Positions 30,582-38,113 of a stretch of DNA of 64,000 nt are shown here, piece by piece (the stretch's first letter is position 1; every line of letters starts with the position of its first letter). The stretch is from DALYJJ01 sp033763935 (GTDB lineage: Bacteria > Acidobacteriota > Terriglobia > Bryobacterales > Bryobacteraceae), in the NCBI GenBank assembly GCA_033763935.1, contig JANRJO010000052.1, forward strand, positions 1 to 64,000, in the 5' to 3' direction. The notes below the pieces were generated by a model that did no database searches, was not told the origin of the DNA, and worked only from the letters and a program-made list of their open reading frames with translations. The position numbers and the translations under genes were made by a program.

Positions 30582-31121
30582 GTGAACCTGCCCAATCTGC
30601 TGACGGCCCTGCGCCTCGCGCTGACCCCGGTCATCGTGTACCTCATTGTTCGTCACGACCTCCGCTCGGCCGTCCTGGTCACCTTCATTGCCGGAATCAG
30701 CGATGCCTTCGACGGCTACCTCGCCCGGCGCCTGCAGGTCACCTCCCGCCTCGGCGCCTACCTCGACCCGATTGCCGACAAGGTCATGCTCGTCGCCGTC
30801 TATCTCGCGCTTGGCGCCGTCGAGGCGTTCCCCGCCTGGCTCGTCTGGTTGGTGCTCGGGCGCGACGTCCTCATCCTGCTCATGGCCATCGCCGGCTGGC
30901 TCCTCTTCCGCTTCCGAGACTTCCCCCCCTCGAAGTACGGGAAGATTTCAACCTTCCTCCAGATGATGGCTGCGGGTACGGCCTTGATGGCCGGCGCGTT
31001 CCCCCTGCCCGCATTCACCGCCCTGGTGACCCCGTTCATCCTCGGCGCCGCCGCCGGCACCATCCTGAGCGGCGCTCACTATGTTTGGCTTGCTCTCTCC
31101 CGCGTGCGCGCTAGAATCTAA
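30582..31121 (+). CDS. pgsA: CDP-diacylglycerol-glycerol-3-phosphate phosphatidyltransferase-type enzyme
   Basis: A 179-residue CDP-alcohol phosphatidyltransferase with several membrane segments, starting GTG. The catalytic motif D-G-x2-A-R-x8-G-x3-D-x3-D is seen as DAFDGYLARRLQVTSRLGAYLDPIADK. PgsA makes phosphatidylglycerophosphate for phosphatidylglycerol. It is nine bases after lpxC and in the same direction, consistent with a lipid operon. Other alcohol acceptors cannot be excluded by sequence alone. Confidence 0.9.
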   Translation: MNLPNLLTALRLALTPVIVYLIVRHDLRSAVLVTFIAGISDAFDGYLARRLQVTSRLGAYLDPIADKVMLVAVYLALGAVEAFPAWLVWLVLGRDVLILLMAIAGWLLFRFRDFPPSKYGKISTFLQMMAAGTALMAGAFPLPAFTALVTPFILGAAAGTILSGAHYVWLALSRVRARI

Positions 31122-31180
31122 GCATCGAAGACGAACTCCAGTACGAACCAGCACCCAAGCCCGAGTACGACGAGGCGGGG

Positions 31181-31297
31181 GTGGATCTCAGCCTCATCCG
31201 GTGCATGTTAGCCCTGTCGCCGGCCGAACGACTCGAGTTCCTGCAGCGACAAGTGGACGCCATACTCCTCCTTCGTCAGCTCAATGGCCGGCACTGA
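31181..31297 (+). CDS. Small protein paired with the nucleotidyltransferase (candidate antitoxin)
   Basis: A short reading frame with the sequence VDLSLIRCMLALSPAERLEF and LQRQVDAILLLRQLNGRH, ending at the TGA of 31295-31297, which overlaps the start of the next gene by 14 bases. The GTG at 31181 is preceded by a GAGGCGGGG purine-rich stretch; an open frame without a start codon continues upstream to the stop at 31112. The pattern (VDLxLIRxMLxLxPxERLxxLQ) matches small proteins I have seen upstream of nucleotidyltransferase-like genes. Overlap with the next gene supports a pair. Start uncertain. Confidence 0.5.
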   Translation: MDLSLIRCMLALSPAERLEFLQRQVDAILLLRQLNGRH

Positions 31298-31781
31298 TTT
31301 CAGCTGGTTGTTGAGAGAGGTACGCCGTCGCGGTATCGATTGTGTTCTCGTGGGCGGCATGGCTAGTGTGCTGCACGGTGCGCCGCTGCACACCTATGAC
31401 GTAGATCTTGTCTACTCGAAGACCGATCAGAACATTGAGCGTTTGCTGCTGTTTCTTGCCGATATTGAGGCCATCTTCCGCATCCAGCCGCACCGCAAGC
31501 TCCAGCCGAACGAGTCGCACCTGCGAGGGAATGGCCACCTCAACCTCCTCACGCGGTACGGTTACCTCGATCTGCTTGCCATTCTTGAAGAAGGCATCGA
31601 CTACGAGTACCTCATTGCGCGCTCCTCGCCCCTCGACATTGGAGAGGACCTCACGATTCAGGTCATTCCACTTGAGCTCGTCATCGAACTCAAGGAAAGA
31701 GTCGGAGGCGACAAAGACCGCGCCGTCCTCCCCCTCCTCCGCGCCACCCTCGCCGAGTCCCGTAAGAAAAGCGCCGATTGA
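31284..31781 (+). CDS. Nucleotidyltransferase-like protein (MNT/AbiEii type)
   Basis: A 165-residue protein with the minimal nucleotidyltransferase core: the VLVGGMAS helix (GGxAS, about residues 22-28) and the D39-x-D41 pair in YDVDLV. A third acidic residue would be in the VIPLELVIELKER segment. The family includes MNT toxins, antibiotic nucleotidyltransferases and AbiEii. With the overlapping small upstream ORF it makes a candidate toxin-antitoxin pair inside an otherwise envelope-lipid operon. Base composition is lower in G+C than pgsA upstream, suggesting insertion. Function inferred. Confidence 0.6.
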   Translation: MAGTDFSWLLREVRRRGIDCVLVGGMASVLHGAPLHTYDVDLVYSKTDQNIERLLLFLADIEAIFRIQPHRKLQPNESHLRGNGHLNLLTRYGYLDLLAILEEGIDYEYLIARSSPLDIGEDLTIQVIPLELVIELKERVGGDKDRAVLPLLRATLAESRKKSAD

Positions 31782-31812
31782 CGCCAATTGCGCCCGGGGC
31801 TACCCTAGGGAT

Positions 31813-32379
31813 GTGGGAGCCCCGATCACCCGATATGTACCCTCCCGCCAGTATCTGTACGCTGGCCTGATCGCTCTCACATTGGCCCTTTTTTCCGCCT
31901 GGTGCGGCCTGGCTTGGGCTCCCGCCTTCGTCCCCGCCGCCCTGTTCGTTCTCAGCGCCGCCGTGGTCCTCGCTCTCGCCCTCCGCCCGGCCGTTGAAAT
32001 TCACGAATCCCACCTCTCTATCGGCAAGCGGCACATCCCCTGGTCCGATATCCGCCGCATCGACCGCAGCGGCTGGGTTTCGCCTCTCGTTCTCTACCTC
32101 ACTCTCGCTTCCGGCCAGCGCGTCGTGCTGGTTTACCCCGGCGACGTCGACGCCTCCAACGGCCTGCTGCGCCACCTGCGCCGCGCTGCCCGCGGCGCAC
32201 TGCTCGACGGCAAACCCTACCCCGACGTCTGGCGTGATTCCGCTCCCGCCCCGGAACGAAAGCTCCCGCCCGCCCCTCGCTACCGCCTTCTCACGGAGGA
32301 AGACGAGGCCGAAGTCGAACGTCTCTACCAGCGGCTGAAGACGGTTGGCAACATCGATTCAAAGAACGACGAGAACTAG
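31813..32379 (+). CDS. Membrane-anchored PH-domain-like protein
   Basis: A 188-residue protein beginning at GTG 31813. Two hydrophobic segments near residues 14-55 (LYAGLIALTLALFSAWCGLA and the ALFVLSAAVVLALALRP segment) look like a hairpin of transmembrane helices. The following stretch HIPWSDIRRIDRSGWVSPLV and the LYLTLASGQRVVLVYPGDVD segment are typical of bacterial PH domains with the W-x-D-I-x-x-I motif. C-terminal region is charged. Membrane location, function unknown. It is 31 bases after the nucleotidyltransferase gene and one base before the YdcF-like gene, so it belongs to the same run. Confidence 0.6.
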   Translation: MGAPITRYVPSRQYLYAGLIALTLALFSAWCGLAWAPAFVPAALFVLSAAVVLALALRPAVEIHESHLSIGKRHIPWSDIRRIDRSGWVSPLVLYLTLASGQRVVLVYPGDVDASNGLLRHLRRAARGALLDGKPYPDVWRDSAPAPERKLPPAPRYRLLTEEDEAEVERLYQRLKTVGNIDSKNDEN

Positions 32380-32380
32380 G

Positions 32381-32977
32381 TTGGCCGGCCGGCAGCGGCG
32401 TTGGCTATGGCTCGCGCCCCTCGCCCTGATCGCTGCGGCCGCCCTGTTGCACCCCTTCTGGCTCTCCGCCCTGGGACATTATCTGGTCGCCGCCGAGCCG
32501 CCACGTAAGGCCGACGCAGCGCTGGTGCTGGGAGGCGACCCCGAGGGCACCCGTCTGCGAACCGCCGCCGAGCTCGTTCGCTCCGGCCACACGCCGGTGG
32601 TCTACGTCAGCGGGCCGTTCGGCAGTTGGGATTACCACGAGTCCGAACTCGCCATCAATTGGGCAGTGAAGAAGGGATATCCACGCGAATGGTTCGTCCC
32701 TTTGCCGCACTTCGCTAAGTCGACGCGCGACGAAGCCGCCGCCGTACTGCCCGAACTTCGCCGCCGCAAGGTCAGCCGCCTTCTCCTGGTCACCAGCGAT
32801 TTCCATACCCGGCGCGCCACCCGCCTCTTTCGAAACGCTGCGCCGGACCTGGAAATCATCACCATCGCCGCCCCCGACCGCTACTTCAAAGCGGCCGAAT
32901 GGTGGCATCACCGGGAAGGCCGGAAGACCTTTCTGATCGAATGGATGAAGACCGTGAGCGAGTGGTTGGGATTGTAA
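32381..32977 (+). CDS. YdcF/ElyC family (DUF218) membrane protein
   Basis: About 198 residues, start taken at TTG 32381, one base after the previous stop. An N-terminal transmembrane segment (WLAPLALIAAAALLHPFW) is followed by the DUF218 domain: the ADAALVLGGDPEGTRLR segment, TPVVYVSGPFGSWDYHESEL and the LLLVTSDFHTRRATRLFR motif. The family includes SanA, YdcF and ElyC, implicated in envelope biogenesis. Its position between a PH-domain protein and an MsbA-like exporter fits an envelope role. Confidence 0.75.
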   Translation: MAGRQRRWLWLAPLALIAAAALLHPFWLSALGHYLVAAEPPRKADAALVLGGDPEGTRLRTAAELVRSGHTPVVYVSGPFGSWDYHESELAINWAVKKGYPREWFVPLPHFAKSTRDEAAAVLPELRRRKVSRLLLVTSDFHTRRATRLFRNAAPDLEIITIAAPDRYFKAAEWWHHREGRKTFLIEWMKTVSEWLGL

Positions 32978-32978
32978 T

Positions 32979-34721
32979 ATGCGAGAGACGCTGTCCACCG
33001 TCTGGCCCTACCTGCTCCGTTACCGGCGAGCACTGCTCCTCGGCCTTGCCGCGCTGGTGCTCAAAACGGGCTTCGCCGCCGCGCAGCCGCTCCTCATCCG
33101 CGCCGGCATCGACGGCCTGATGCAGGGCTTCGACCTCCGCTTCCTCTTCCTCTTCGCCGCCGCGCTGGTCCTCGTCGCCGCCCTCAAAGGCCTCTTTCAG
33201 TACTACATGCGCGTCATCCTGATTGGCCTCTCGCGCGACATTGAGTTCGATCTTCGCAACGATCTCTTCCAGCACCTCACCCGCCTCTCCTCCGACTTCT
33301 ACGCCAAGTATCGTACCGGCGACATCATGTCGCGCGCCACCAACGATCTCAATGCCGTGCGCATGATGCTGGGCCCGGGGCTCATGTACTGGACGGAAAC
33401 CGTCGTCACCTTCACCTTCGTCATCGCCGTCATGGCGTCCGTCGATCTCCCGCTCACCCTTGCCTCCCTCGTCCCCGCGCCCGTGATCAGCCTCGTCGTC
33501 ATGGCCTTCGGCAAGCGCATCCACGACCGCTTCGAAAAGATCCAGGCGATGTTCTCCGACATCTCGAGCCGCGTACAGGAGAACGTCTCCGGCGTGCGCG
33601 TCGTCCGGGCCTACGTGCAGGAGGACGCCGAGCTCGCCCACTTCGAACGCCTCAACCGCGCGTTCATCGTGCAGAACGTCGGCCTCGCGCGCCTTTCCGG
33701 GATGTTCATGCCCACGCTGCAGGGCCTGGTCGGCATCGGTTTCCTGATTGTCCTCTGGGCGGGCGGCTACCGCCTGCTCACCGGGTCCATCTCGCTCGGC
33801 AGCTTCGTCATGTTCAATACCTACATGGGCATGCTCATCTGGCCCATGATCGCGCTCGGCTGGGTGGTGAACCTGATGCAGCGCGGCACCGCCTCGCTCG
33901 CGCGCATCAACGAACTGCTCCGCCAGCAGCCGTCTATTGCCAGTCCCGCCGATCCCGTTACCTCCCCGGAACCCTTGCGCGGCGAGATTGAGTTCCGCAA
34001 CGTCACCATGCGGTACCCTGCCGGCGCCGCCCTGGATAGCGTCTCCCTCCACATCCCCTCGGGCGCCACCGTCGCCATCGTCGGTCACACCGGAAGCGGC
34101 AAGAGTACCCTCCTCCAATTGATCCCGCGCCTGGCAGACCCCACCTCCGGCGCCGTGCTCATCGACGGCGTCGACGTCCGCGAGCGTTCCCTGGAAGAGG
34201 TGCGCTCGCAGATCGGCTTCGTTCCGCAGGAGACCTTCCTGTTCAGCGCCACCCTCGCCGAAAACATCGCCTTCGGTGTGAAAGAGGCTTCACGCGAAGA
34301 GATCCTGCGCGCCGCCGAAATCGCCGGCCTCGCCACCGACATCGAGACCTTCCCCCAAGGACTCGAGACCGCGGTGGGCGAGCGCGGGCTCACCCTCTCC
34401 GGCGGCCAGAAACAGCGCACCGCCATCGCCCGCGCGATCCTCCGCAATCCGCGCATCCTCATCCTCGACGACGCGCTCTCGAGCGTCGACACGCTGACGG
34501 AAGAGAACATCCTCCGCGCGCTCGAAGACATCATGCGCGGCCGCACCACCATCATCGTGTCCCACCGCGTCTCCACCGTCCGCAACGCTGACCGCATCTT
34601 CGTCCTGGAGAACGGGCGCCTGGTCGAGGAAGGCACCCACGGCCAATTGGTCGCCGCCGGCGGCTACTACGCCGGTCTCTATCAGAAGCAGTTGCTCGAA
34701 GAGGAACTGGAAGCGATATGA
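32979..34721 (+). CDS. MsbA-like ABC exporter (fused membrane and ATPase domains)
   Basis: A 580-residue half-transporter. Six transmembrane helices occupy residues about 15-300, then comes an ATPase with Walker A VGHTGSGKST, Q-loop, signature LSGGQKQRTAIARAI and Walker B ILILDDALSSVD. It is of the MsbA/LmrA/MDR group. Next to lpxC and pgsA in the same run, a lipid or lipid A flippase role is plausible, but drug export is just as compatible with the sequence. It begins one base after the YdcF-like stop and overlaps the next gene by four bases (ATGA). Confidence 0.85.
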   Translation: MRETLSTVWPYLLRYRRALLLGLAALVLKTGFAAAQPLLIRAGIDGLMQGFDLRFLFLFAAALVLVAALKGLFQYYMRVILIGLSRDIEFDLRNDLFQHLTRLSSDFYAKYRTGDIMSRATNDLNAVRMMLGPGLMYWTETVVTFTFVIAVMASVDLPLTLASLVPAPVISLVVMAFGKRIHDRFEKIQAMFSDISSRVQENVSGVRVVRAYVQEDAELAHFERLNRAFIVQNVGLARLSGMFMPTLQGLVGIGFLIVLWAGGYRLLTGSISLGSFVMFNTYMGMLIWPMIALGWVVNLMQRGTASLARINELLRQQPSIASPADPVTSPEPLRGEIEFRNVTMRYPAGAALDSVSLHIPSGATVAIVGHTGSGKSTLLQLIPRLADPTSGAVLIDGVDVRERSLEEVRSQIGFVPQETFLFSATLAENIAFGVKEASREEILRAAEIAGLATDIETFPQGLETAVGERGLTLSGGQKQRTAIARAILRNPRILILDDALSSVDTLTEENILRALEDIMRGRTTIIVSHRVSTVRNADRIFVLENGRLVEEGTHGQLVAAGGYYAGLYQKQLLEEELEAI

Positions 34722-35566
34722 TTCCAGACATGACTCACCGCTTCTCCCGCCGCGGCCTGTTCGCGGCCGGCGCCGCCGCCGCGATGGCGCCCTCCGTCAC
34801 TCGTCCCGCCTCCGCGGCCGAGCCTGGTTTCTCTCTGGGGGTCGCCACCTACTCGCTCCGCAACTTTACGCGCCCCGGCGCCCTCAACATCCTCAAGAAG
34901 CTGCGGGTCGACAAGGTCAGCATCAAGGAGATGCACCTGCCCTACAAGAGCACGCCCGAGGAACTCAACCGCGGCATGGCGGATTTCAAGAAAGCGGGCA
35001 TCACCGCCCTCTCTGCCGGCAACAACACGATGACGAAGGAGAACATGGACGACCTCCGCTTCTACTTCGACTACGCGAAGAACGCCGGCATTCCGATGCT
35101 CATCATCGCCCCCAGCGCGGCGACCGTCCCCATGATCGAGAAGCTGGTGAAGCAGTACGATATCCGCGTCGCCATCCATAACCACGGCCCCGAGGACAAG
35201 CACTTCCCCACGCCCCAAAGCGTGCTCAAGCTGGTCAAGGATATGGACCCGCGAGTCGGCCTGTGCATGGACATCGGCCACACCACACGCACCGGCGCCG
35301 ACATCGTCGAATCGGCGAAGGAAGCAGGCCCGCGCCTCATCGACCTGCATGTGAAGGATCTCCGCGACCTCATGGACAAGGACTCGCAGTGCGACGTCGG
35401 CGACGGTAAGATGCCCATCGTCCCGCTCTTCAAGCAACTCGCGAAGATGGGCTACAAGGGCGGCGTGATGCTCGAGTACGAGATCAACGCTGACGATCCG
35501 TATGTCGGCATGGCGAAGTCGCTGAGTTACATGCGCGGCGTCATGGCTTCGATCTCCGCCGCCTGA
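34718..35566 (+). CDS. Tat-exported sugar phosphate isomerase/epimerase-like TIM barrel
   Basis: A 282-residue protein whose N-terminus has a Tat signal (FSRRGLFAAGAAAAMAPS). The rest is an AP endonuclease 2-type TIM barrel with motifs GVATYSLRNFTRPG, IAIHNHGPEDKHFPTP-like (VAIHNHGP), LCMDIGHTTRTGAD and IDLHVKDL, carrying the typical His, Glu and Asp metal ligands. These proteins isomerise or epimerise sugars or act on cyclitols; extracytoplasmic members are frequent in Acidobacteria and Planctomycetes. Overlaps the exporter stop. Substrate not determinable. Confidence 0.75.
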   Translation: MIPDMTHRFSRRGLFAAGAAAAMAPSVTRPASAAEPGFSLGVATYSLRNFTRPGALNILKKLRVDKVSIKEMHLPYKSTPEELNRGMADFKKAGITALSAGNNTMTKENMDDLRFYFDYAKNAGIPMLIIAPSAATVPMIEKLVKQYDIRVAIHNHGPEDKHFPTPQSVLKLVKDMDPRVGLCMDIGHTTRTGADIVESAKEAGPRLIDLHVKDLRDLMDKDSQCDVGDGKMPIVPLFKQLAKMGYKGGVMLEYEINADDPYVGMAKSLSYMRGVMASISAA

Positions 35567-35631
35567 GCCAGCCCTCGGCGTCGCTGAAACTCCGAACAGA
35601 TTTGTGTTAACGTGGACAGCTATCCGGATTC

Positions 35632-36663
35632 ATGCCACGTACTTATTCGGGAAAGATCTTTGATCGCCCGGCAGGATCGTGGAATTCAGCCGCCAATCCG
35701 CCAGATTCGTTCGCAAAGGCGGAAGCAGACCTTGCATCGTGGCCGGCTGGGAGCCGCATCGATCTGATCGCCGTCGGCGCTAACATCGAGCACGATTGGC
35801 GTGTCCCGCGAGCCCGTCTGTCCGCATTATGGAGCAACTACCCTCCGCCAATCGGCCTGGATGGCCTCGACCTTCGTATTGAGTTGCTCATGAGTAGGTT
35901 CCCGCGGGAGGCCATCCTCCAACCCGATAACGAATGTAACTGGGCACTGACAGTCCATCGGGACACCGAACTCTTCAATGCATTCCGGTTACGAAAAGAG
36001 CTCGACTTTCGAATCGCCGCTTTGAACGATGCCGGGCTGCCCGCGGCTGGCGCCACCGACGCCGCTGTCACCGAGCGACTGAAGAACATCTTTCCCGACG
36101 GGCAACCATCCGACTCCGGTCTGAATGACAGCCAGGAACGCTTTGTGTCAGCCCTGTTCGAACGCCTGGAGGTCAGCAAATATCCGGTCTGGGTTGCTCC
36201 GTTTGATCAGATGCGCAGTCGATTGGCTTCTGGCGTCGACTCATGGCTGGCGGCCGTCGGAGTTGTGGTCGACGGGGAAACCAAGCCGCCGGGAGAGCCC
36301 GTGGAACCCCAACTGTTCTTCGGCTTACGATATAAGAAGGGTGACCTAACGCTGGTCAGACCCACGCTGCTTGAGGTGTACCGATACCCGCAGCACTTCC
36401 CGTGTCCGCCGGCTAGCTGTGCGGCTGCCGGTTTGCGGTCACCCGGAGGGCACCCGATTGGACTCACGGTGAATGAGGCAGAAGAGCCCTTGATTGACGA
36501 ATTCGTTCACGTCGACATTAGGCGGACCGCCGACATGGTGGTCGGGTGGGGGTGGGCCACCGGCAATGGCTTTTTCAGGCGGTCGGAGGCGAGAAGGAAA
36601 CACCACGCCCGCCTTTGCCGTCAATATGCGGATGTGCCCGCGTGGATGCGGGAGCCTACATGA
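35632..36663 (+). CDS. Unknown protein, first gene of the signalling island
   Basis: A 343-residue soluble protein with no domain that I recognise. The N-terminal region has SRIDLIAVGANIEHDWRVPR and a helical segment FNAFRLRKELDFRIAALNDA around residue 120. The middle segment has VWVAPFDQMRS and ends in a Trp/Gly-rich region (VGWGWATGNGFFRRSEARRK) that is basic. It starts in a region with clearly lower G+C (32 of 60 bases at 35641-35700) than the operon before it. Its stop overlaps the next start by four bases (ATGA). Neighbours are a receiver and a histidine kinase on the other strand, so it may be an output or sensor partner. Confidence 0.55.
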   Translation: MPRTYSGKIFDRPAGSWNSAANPPDSFAKAEADLASWPAGSRIDLIAVGANIEHDWRVPRARLSALWSNYPPPIGLDGLDLRIELLMSRFPREAILQPDNECNWALTVHRDTELFNAFRLRKELDFRIAALNDAGLPAAGATDAAVTERLKNIFPDGQPSDSGLNDSQERFVSALFERLEVSKYPVWVAPFDQMRSRLASGVDSWLAAVGVVVDGETKPPGEPVEPQLFFGLRYKKGDLTLVRPTLLEVYRYPQHFPCPPASCAAAGLRSPGGHPIGLTVNEAEEPLIDEFVHVDIRRTADMVVGWGWATGNGFFRRSEARRKHHARLCRQYADVPAWMREPT

Positions 36664-37667
36664 CCTGGGAGGATCGGCGCGCCGAGTTTCTGGCCGGTAT
36701 CGCGAGGCCCGATGAGGAGGCCGCGGATCTACTGACGCTCTGGCTCGAAGGCTTTCGGCTCGGCCTTCCGCCCGATGAACCCGCGCATCCTCTCCTCCAC
36801 CGCCTGGCCATTGCCACGGAAGAGAAAAGTCGTCTCGCCGATGTCGCGGCAATATTGCTGCAGCGATGGTCCGATCGTTTTTGGAAGCCGATCTCCGACT
36901 TTGAGAAGGCCGCCTACAACCTGCTCCGTCTTGCTGTCGACCTGCGCGATCCGTCACGCCTTGGCGAGTTGATCTGGAGCCTATACCGACATCGCATCGT
37001 CGAGGGCGAGTACATCACCATTCCTCTGACCACCGTCCTCCTGGAAGCCATGATCGCAAACCAGCGCGACGACGAACCCGGCGCGCGAGAGCTTTGGGAA
37101 CGCCTTCTCAGCGGGCTCCAGGATGACTACGTTGGCGGAACGAAGGAGCAGGGGGAGAGAGGGCTTGCGGCGTGGGCTAAGCCTGAAAGGACCGAGGAAG
37201 CAGTCGCTGTAGCTGTTGGTACCACTTTCGGTACGGCCGACCCCGGTCGCTTCATTGAGGCGGTTCGTTGCGTTCATCCCGGTGTCTACCGCGTGAGCGC
37301 CAGGAATGAGGCCTATCGCTGCAATTTGGCCATCTCCCAGGAATTCGCGCTTACAATAGGCTCGGTGTTCGAGGAGGCCGTCAACGCCTTTCAGCCAGCG
37401 ACCGAATCGCTTGTCACCGCACGCTCAAGCGTTGTCCACATCCTGGTACTGGTGCTGCGTGACGTTCAGAGGCTCGACAATCCTCGCCAGATGAGCGATA
37501 TCTCCAACCTGTTCCGGTCTTACTTCAGAATCTTGGATCCTTGGGAATCCACGGACTTCGGTAGGCACCTATTGCGGCGGCTCTACGTCATTGAGAATAA
37601 ATGGGCGCAAGACGACCGGCTGAGCATTGTTGTCCCCGAGGTCCTGACAGCAGCCCAAGCTGGTTAG
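36660..37667 (+). CDS. Unknown helical protein, second gene of the signalling island
   Basis: A 335-residue protein. The start at 36660 is chosen because ATGA overlaps the preceding stop, so the two are translationally coupled; an upstream in-frame start would lie inside the first gene. It is mostly helical with Arg, Glu and Leu repeats (LLHRLAIATEEKSRLADV, LGELIWSLYRHRIVEGEY, FRSYFRILDPWESTDFGR), suggesting a solenoid or helical-bundle fold, and no motif is known to me. Its stop overlaps the end of the convergent receiver gene by four bases. Function unknown. Confidence 0.55.
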   Translation: MTWEDRRAEFLAGIARPDEEAADLLTLWLEGFRLGLPPDEPAHPLLHRLAIATEEKSRLADVAAILLQRWSDRFWKPISDFEKAAYNLLRLAVDLRDPSRLGELIWSLYRHRIVEGEYITIPLTTVLLEAMIANQRDDEPGARELWERLLSGLQDDYVGGTKEQGERGLAAWAKPERTEEAVAVAVGTTFGTADPGRFIEAVRCVHPGVYRVSARNEAYRCNLAISQEFALTIGSVFEEAVNAFQPATESLVTARSSVVHILVLVLRDVQRLDNPRQMSDISNLFRSYFRILDPWESTDFGRHLLRRLYVIENKWAQDDRLSIVVPEVLTAAQAG

Positions 37668-38113
37668 CTTGGGCGGGACAAACTCGCCTTCCGTATCCAC
37701 ACTAGGAGGCTCTCGTCGGGCTCATCCTTCCTCATGTAGCTGAATTGTAGGGCAGACCTGACGGCTTCCGATATCTCAGGCGGCTCATTCACTGTGTAGA
37801 GAAGCACCGGCGCGCCCCTCATACTCGGATCGTTCGCGAGATCCCCGATTACTCTCAATCCGGCTAGGAACGGATCTCCCCGTGGAGTCGGATACTCGTC
37901 TGACTGGATGGGAACACCGTCTTCCCACGGCAACAACAGATCTACGATTATTCCGGCGACCTCACTCCGCACTAGAAACCGTTGCATGACCAGGAATGCC
38001 CTCTCGGAACTCACCGTTTTCACGATCAGCGAATCCCCAAACGCTTTCTTGACCAAGCGCTCCGTCCATTCTATGACGAATGGATCGTCCTCAATAAGAT
38101 AGATCTTCCTCAT
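37664..38113 (-). CDS. Single-domain response regulator (receiver) protein
   Basis: A 149-residue receiver-domain protein. The acidic pocket is E8-D9-D10, the phosphoacceptor is D58 (in IIVDLLLP), and the conserved Thr and Lys are T107 (LLYTVNE) and K129 (SYMRKD). An extra loop of about 20 residues follows D58 (GVPIQSDEYPTPRGDPF region). There is no output domain, so it works as a CheY-like protein or relays phosphate. Its start overlaps the histidine kinase stop by four bases (38110-38113), making a coupled kinase-receiver pair, and its end abuts the second unknown gene. Confidence 0.8.
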   Translation of the reverse strand: MRKIYLIEDDPFVIEWTERLVKKAFGDSLIVKTVSSERAFLVMQRFLVRSEVAGIIVDLLLPWEDGVPIQSDEYPTPRGDPFLAGLRVIGDLANDPSMRGAPVLLYTVNEPPEISEAVRSALQFSYMRKDEPDESLLVWIRKASLSRPS

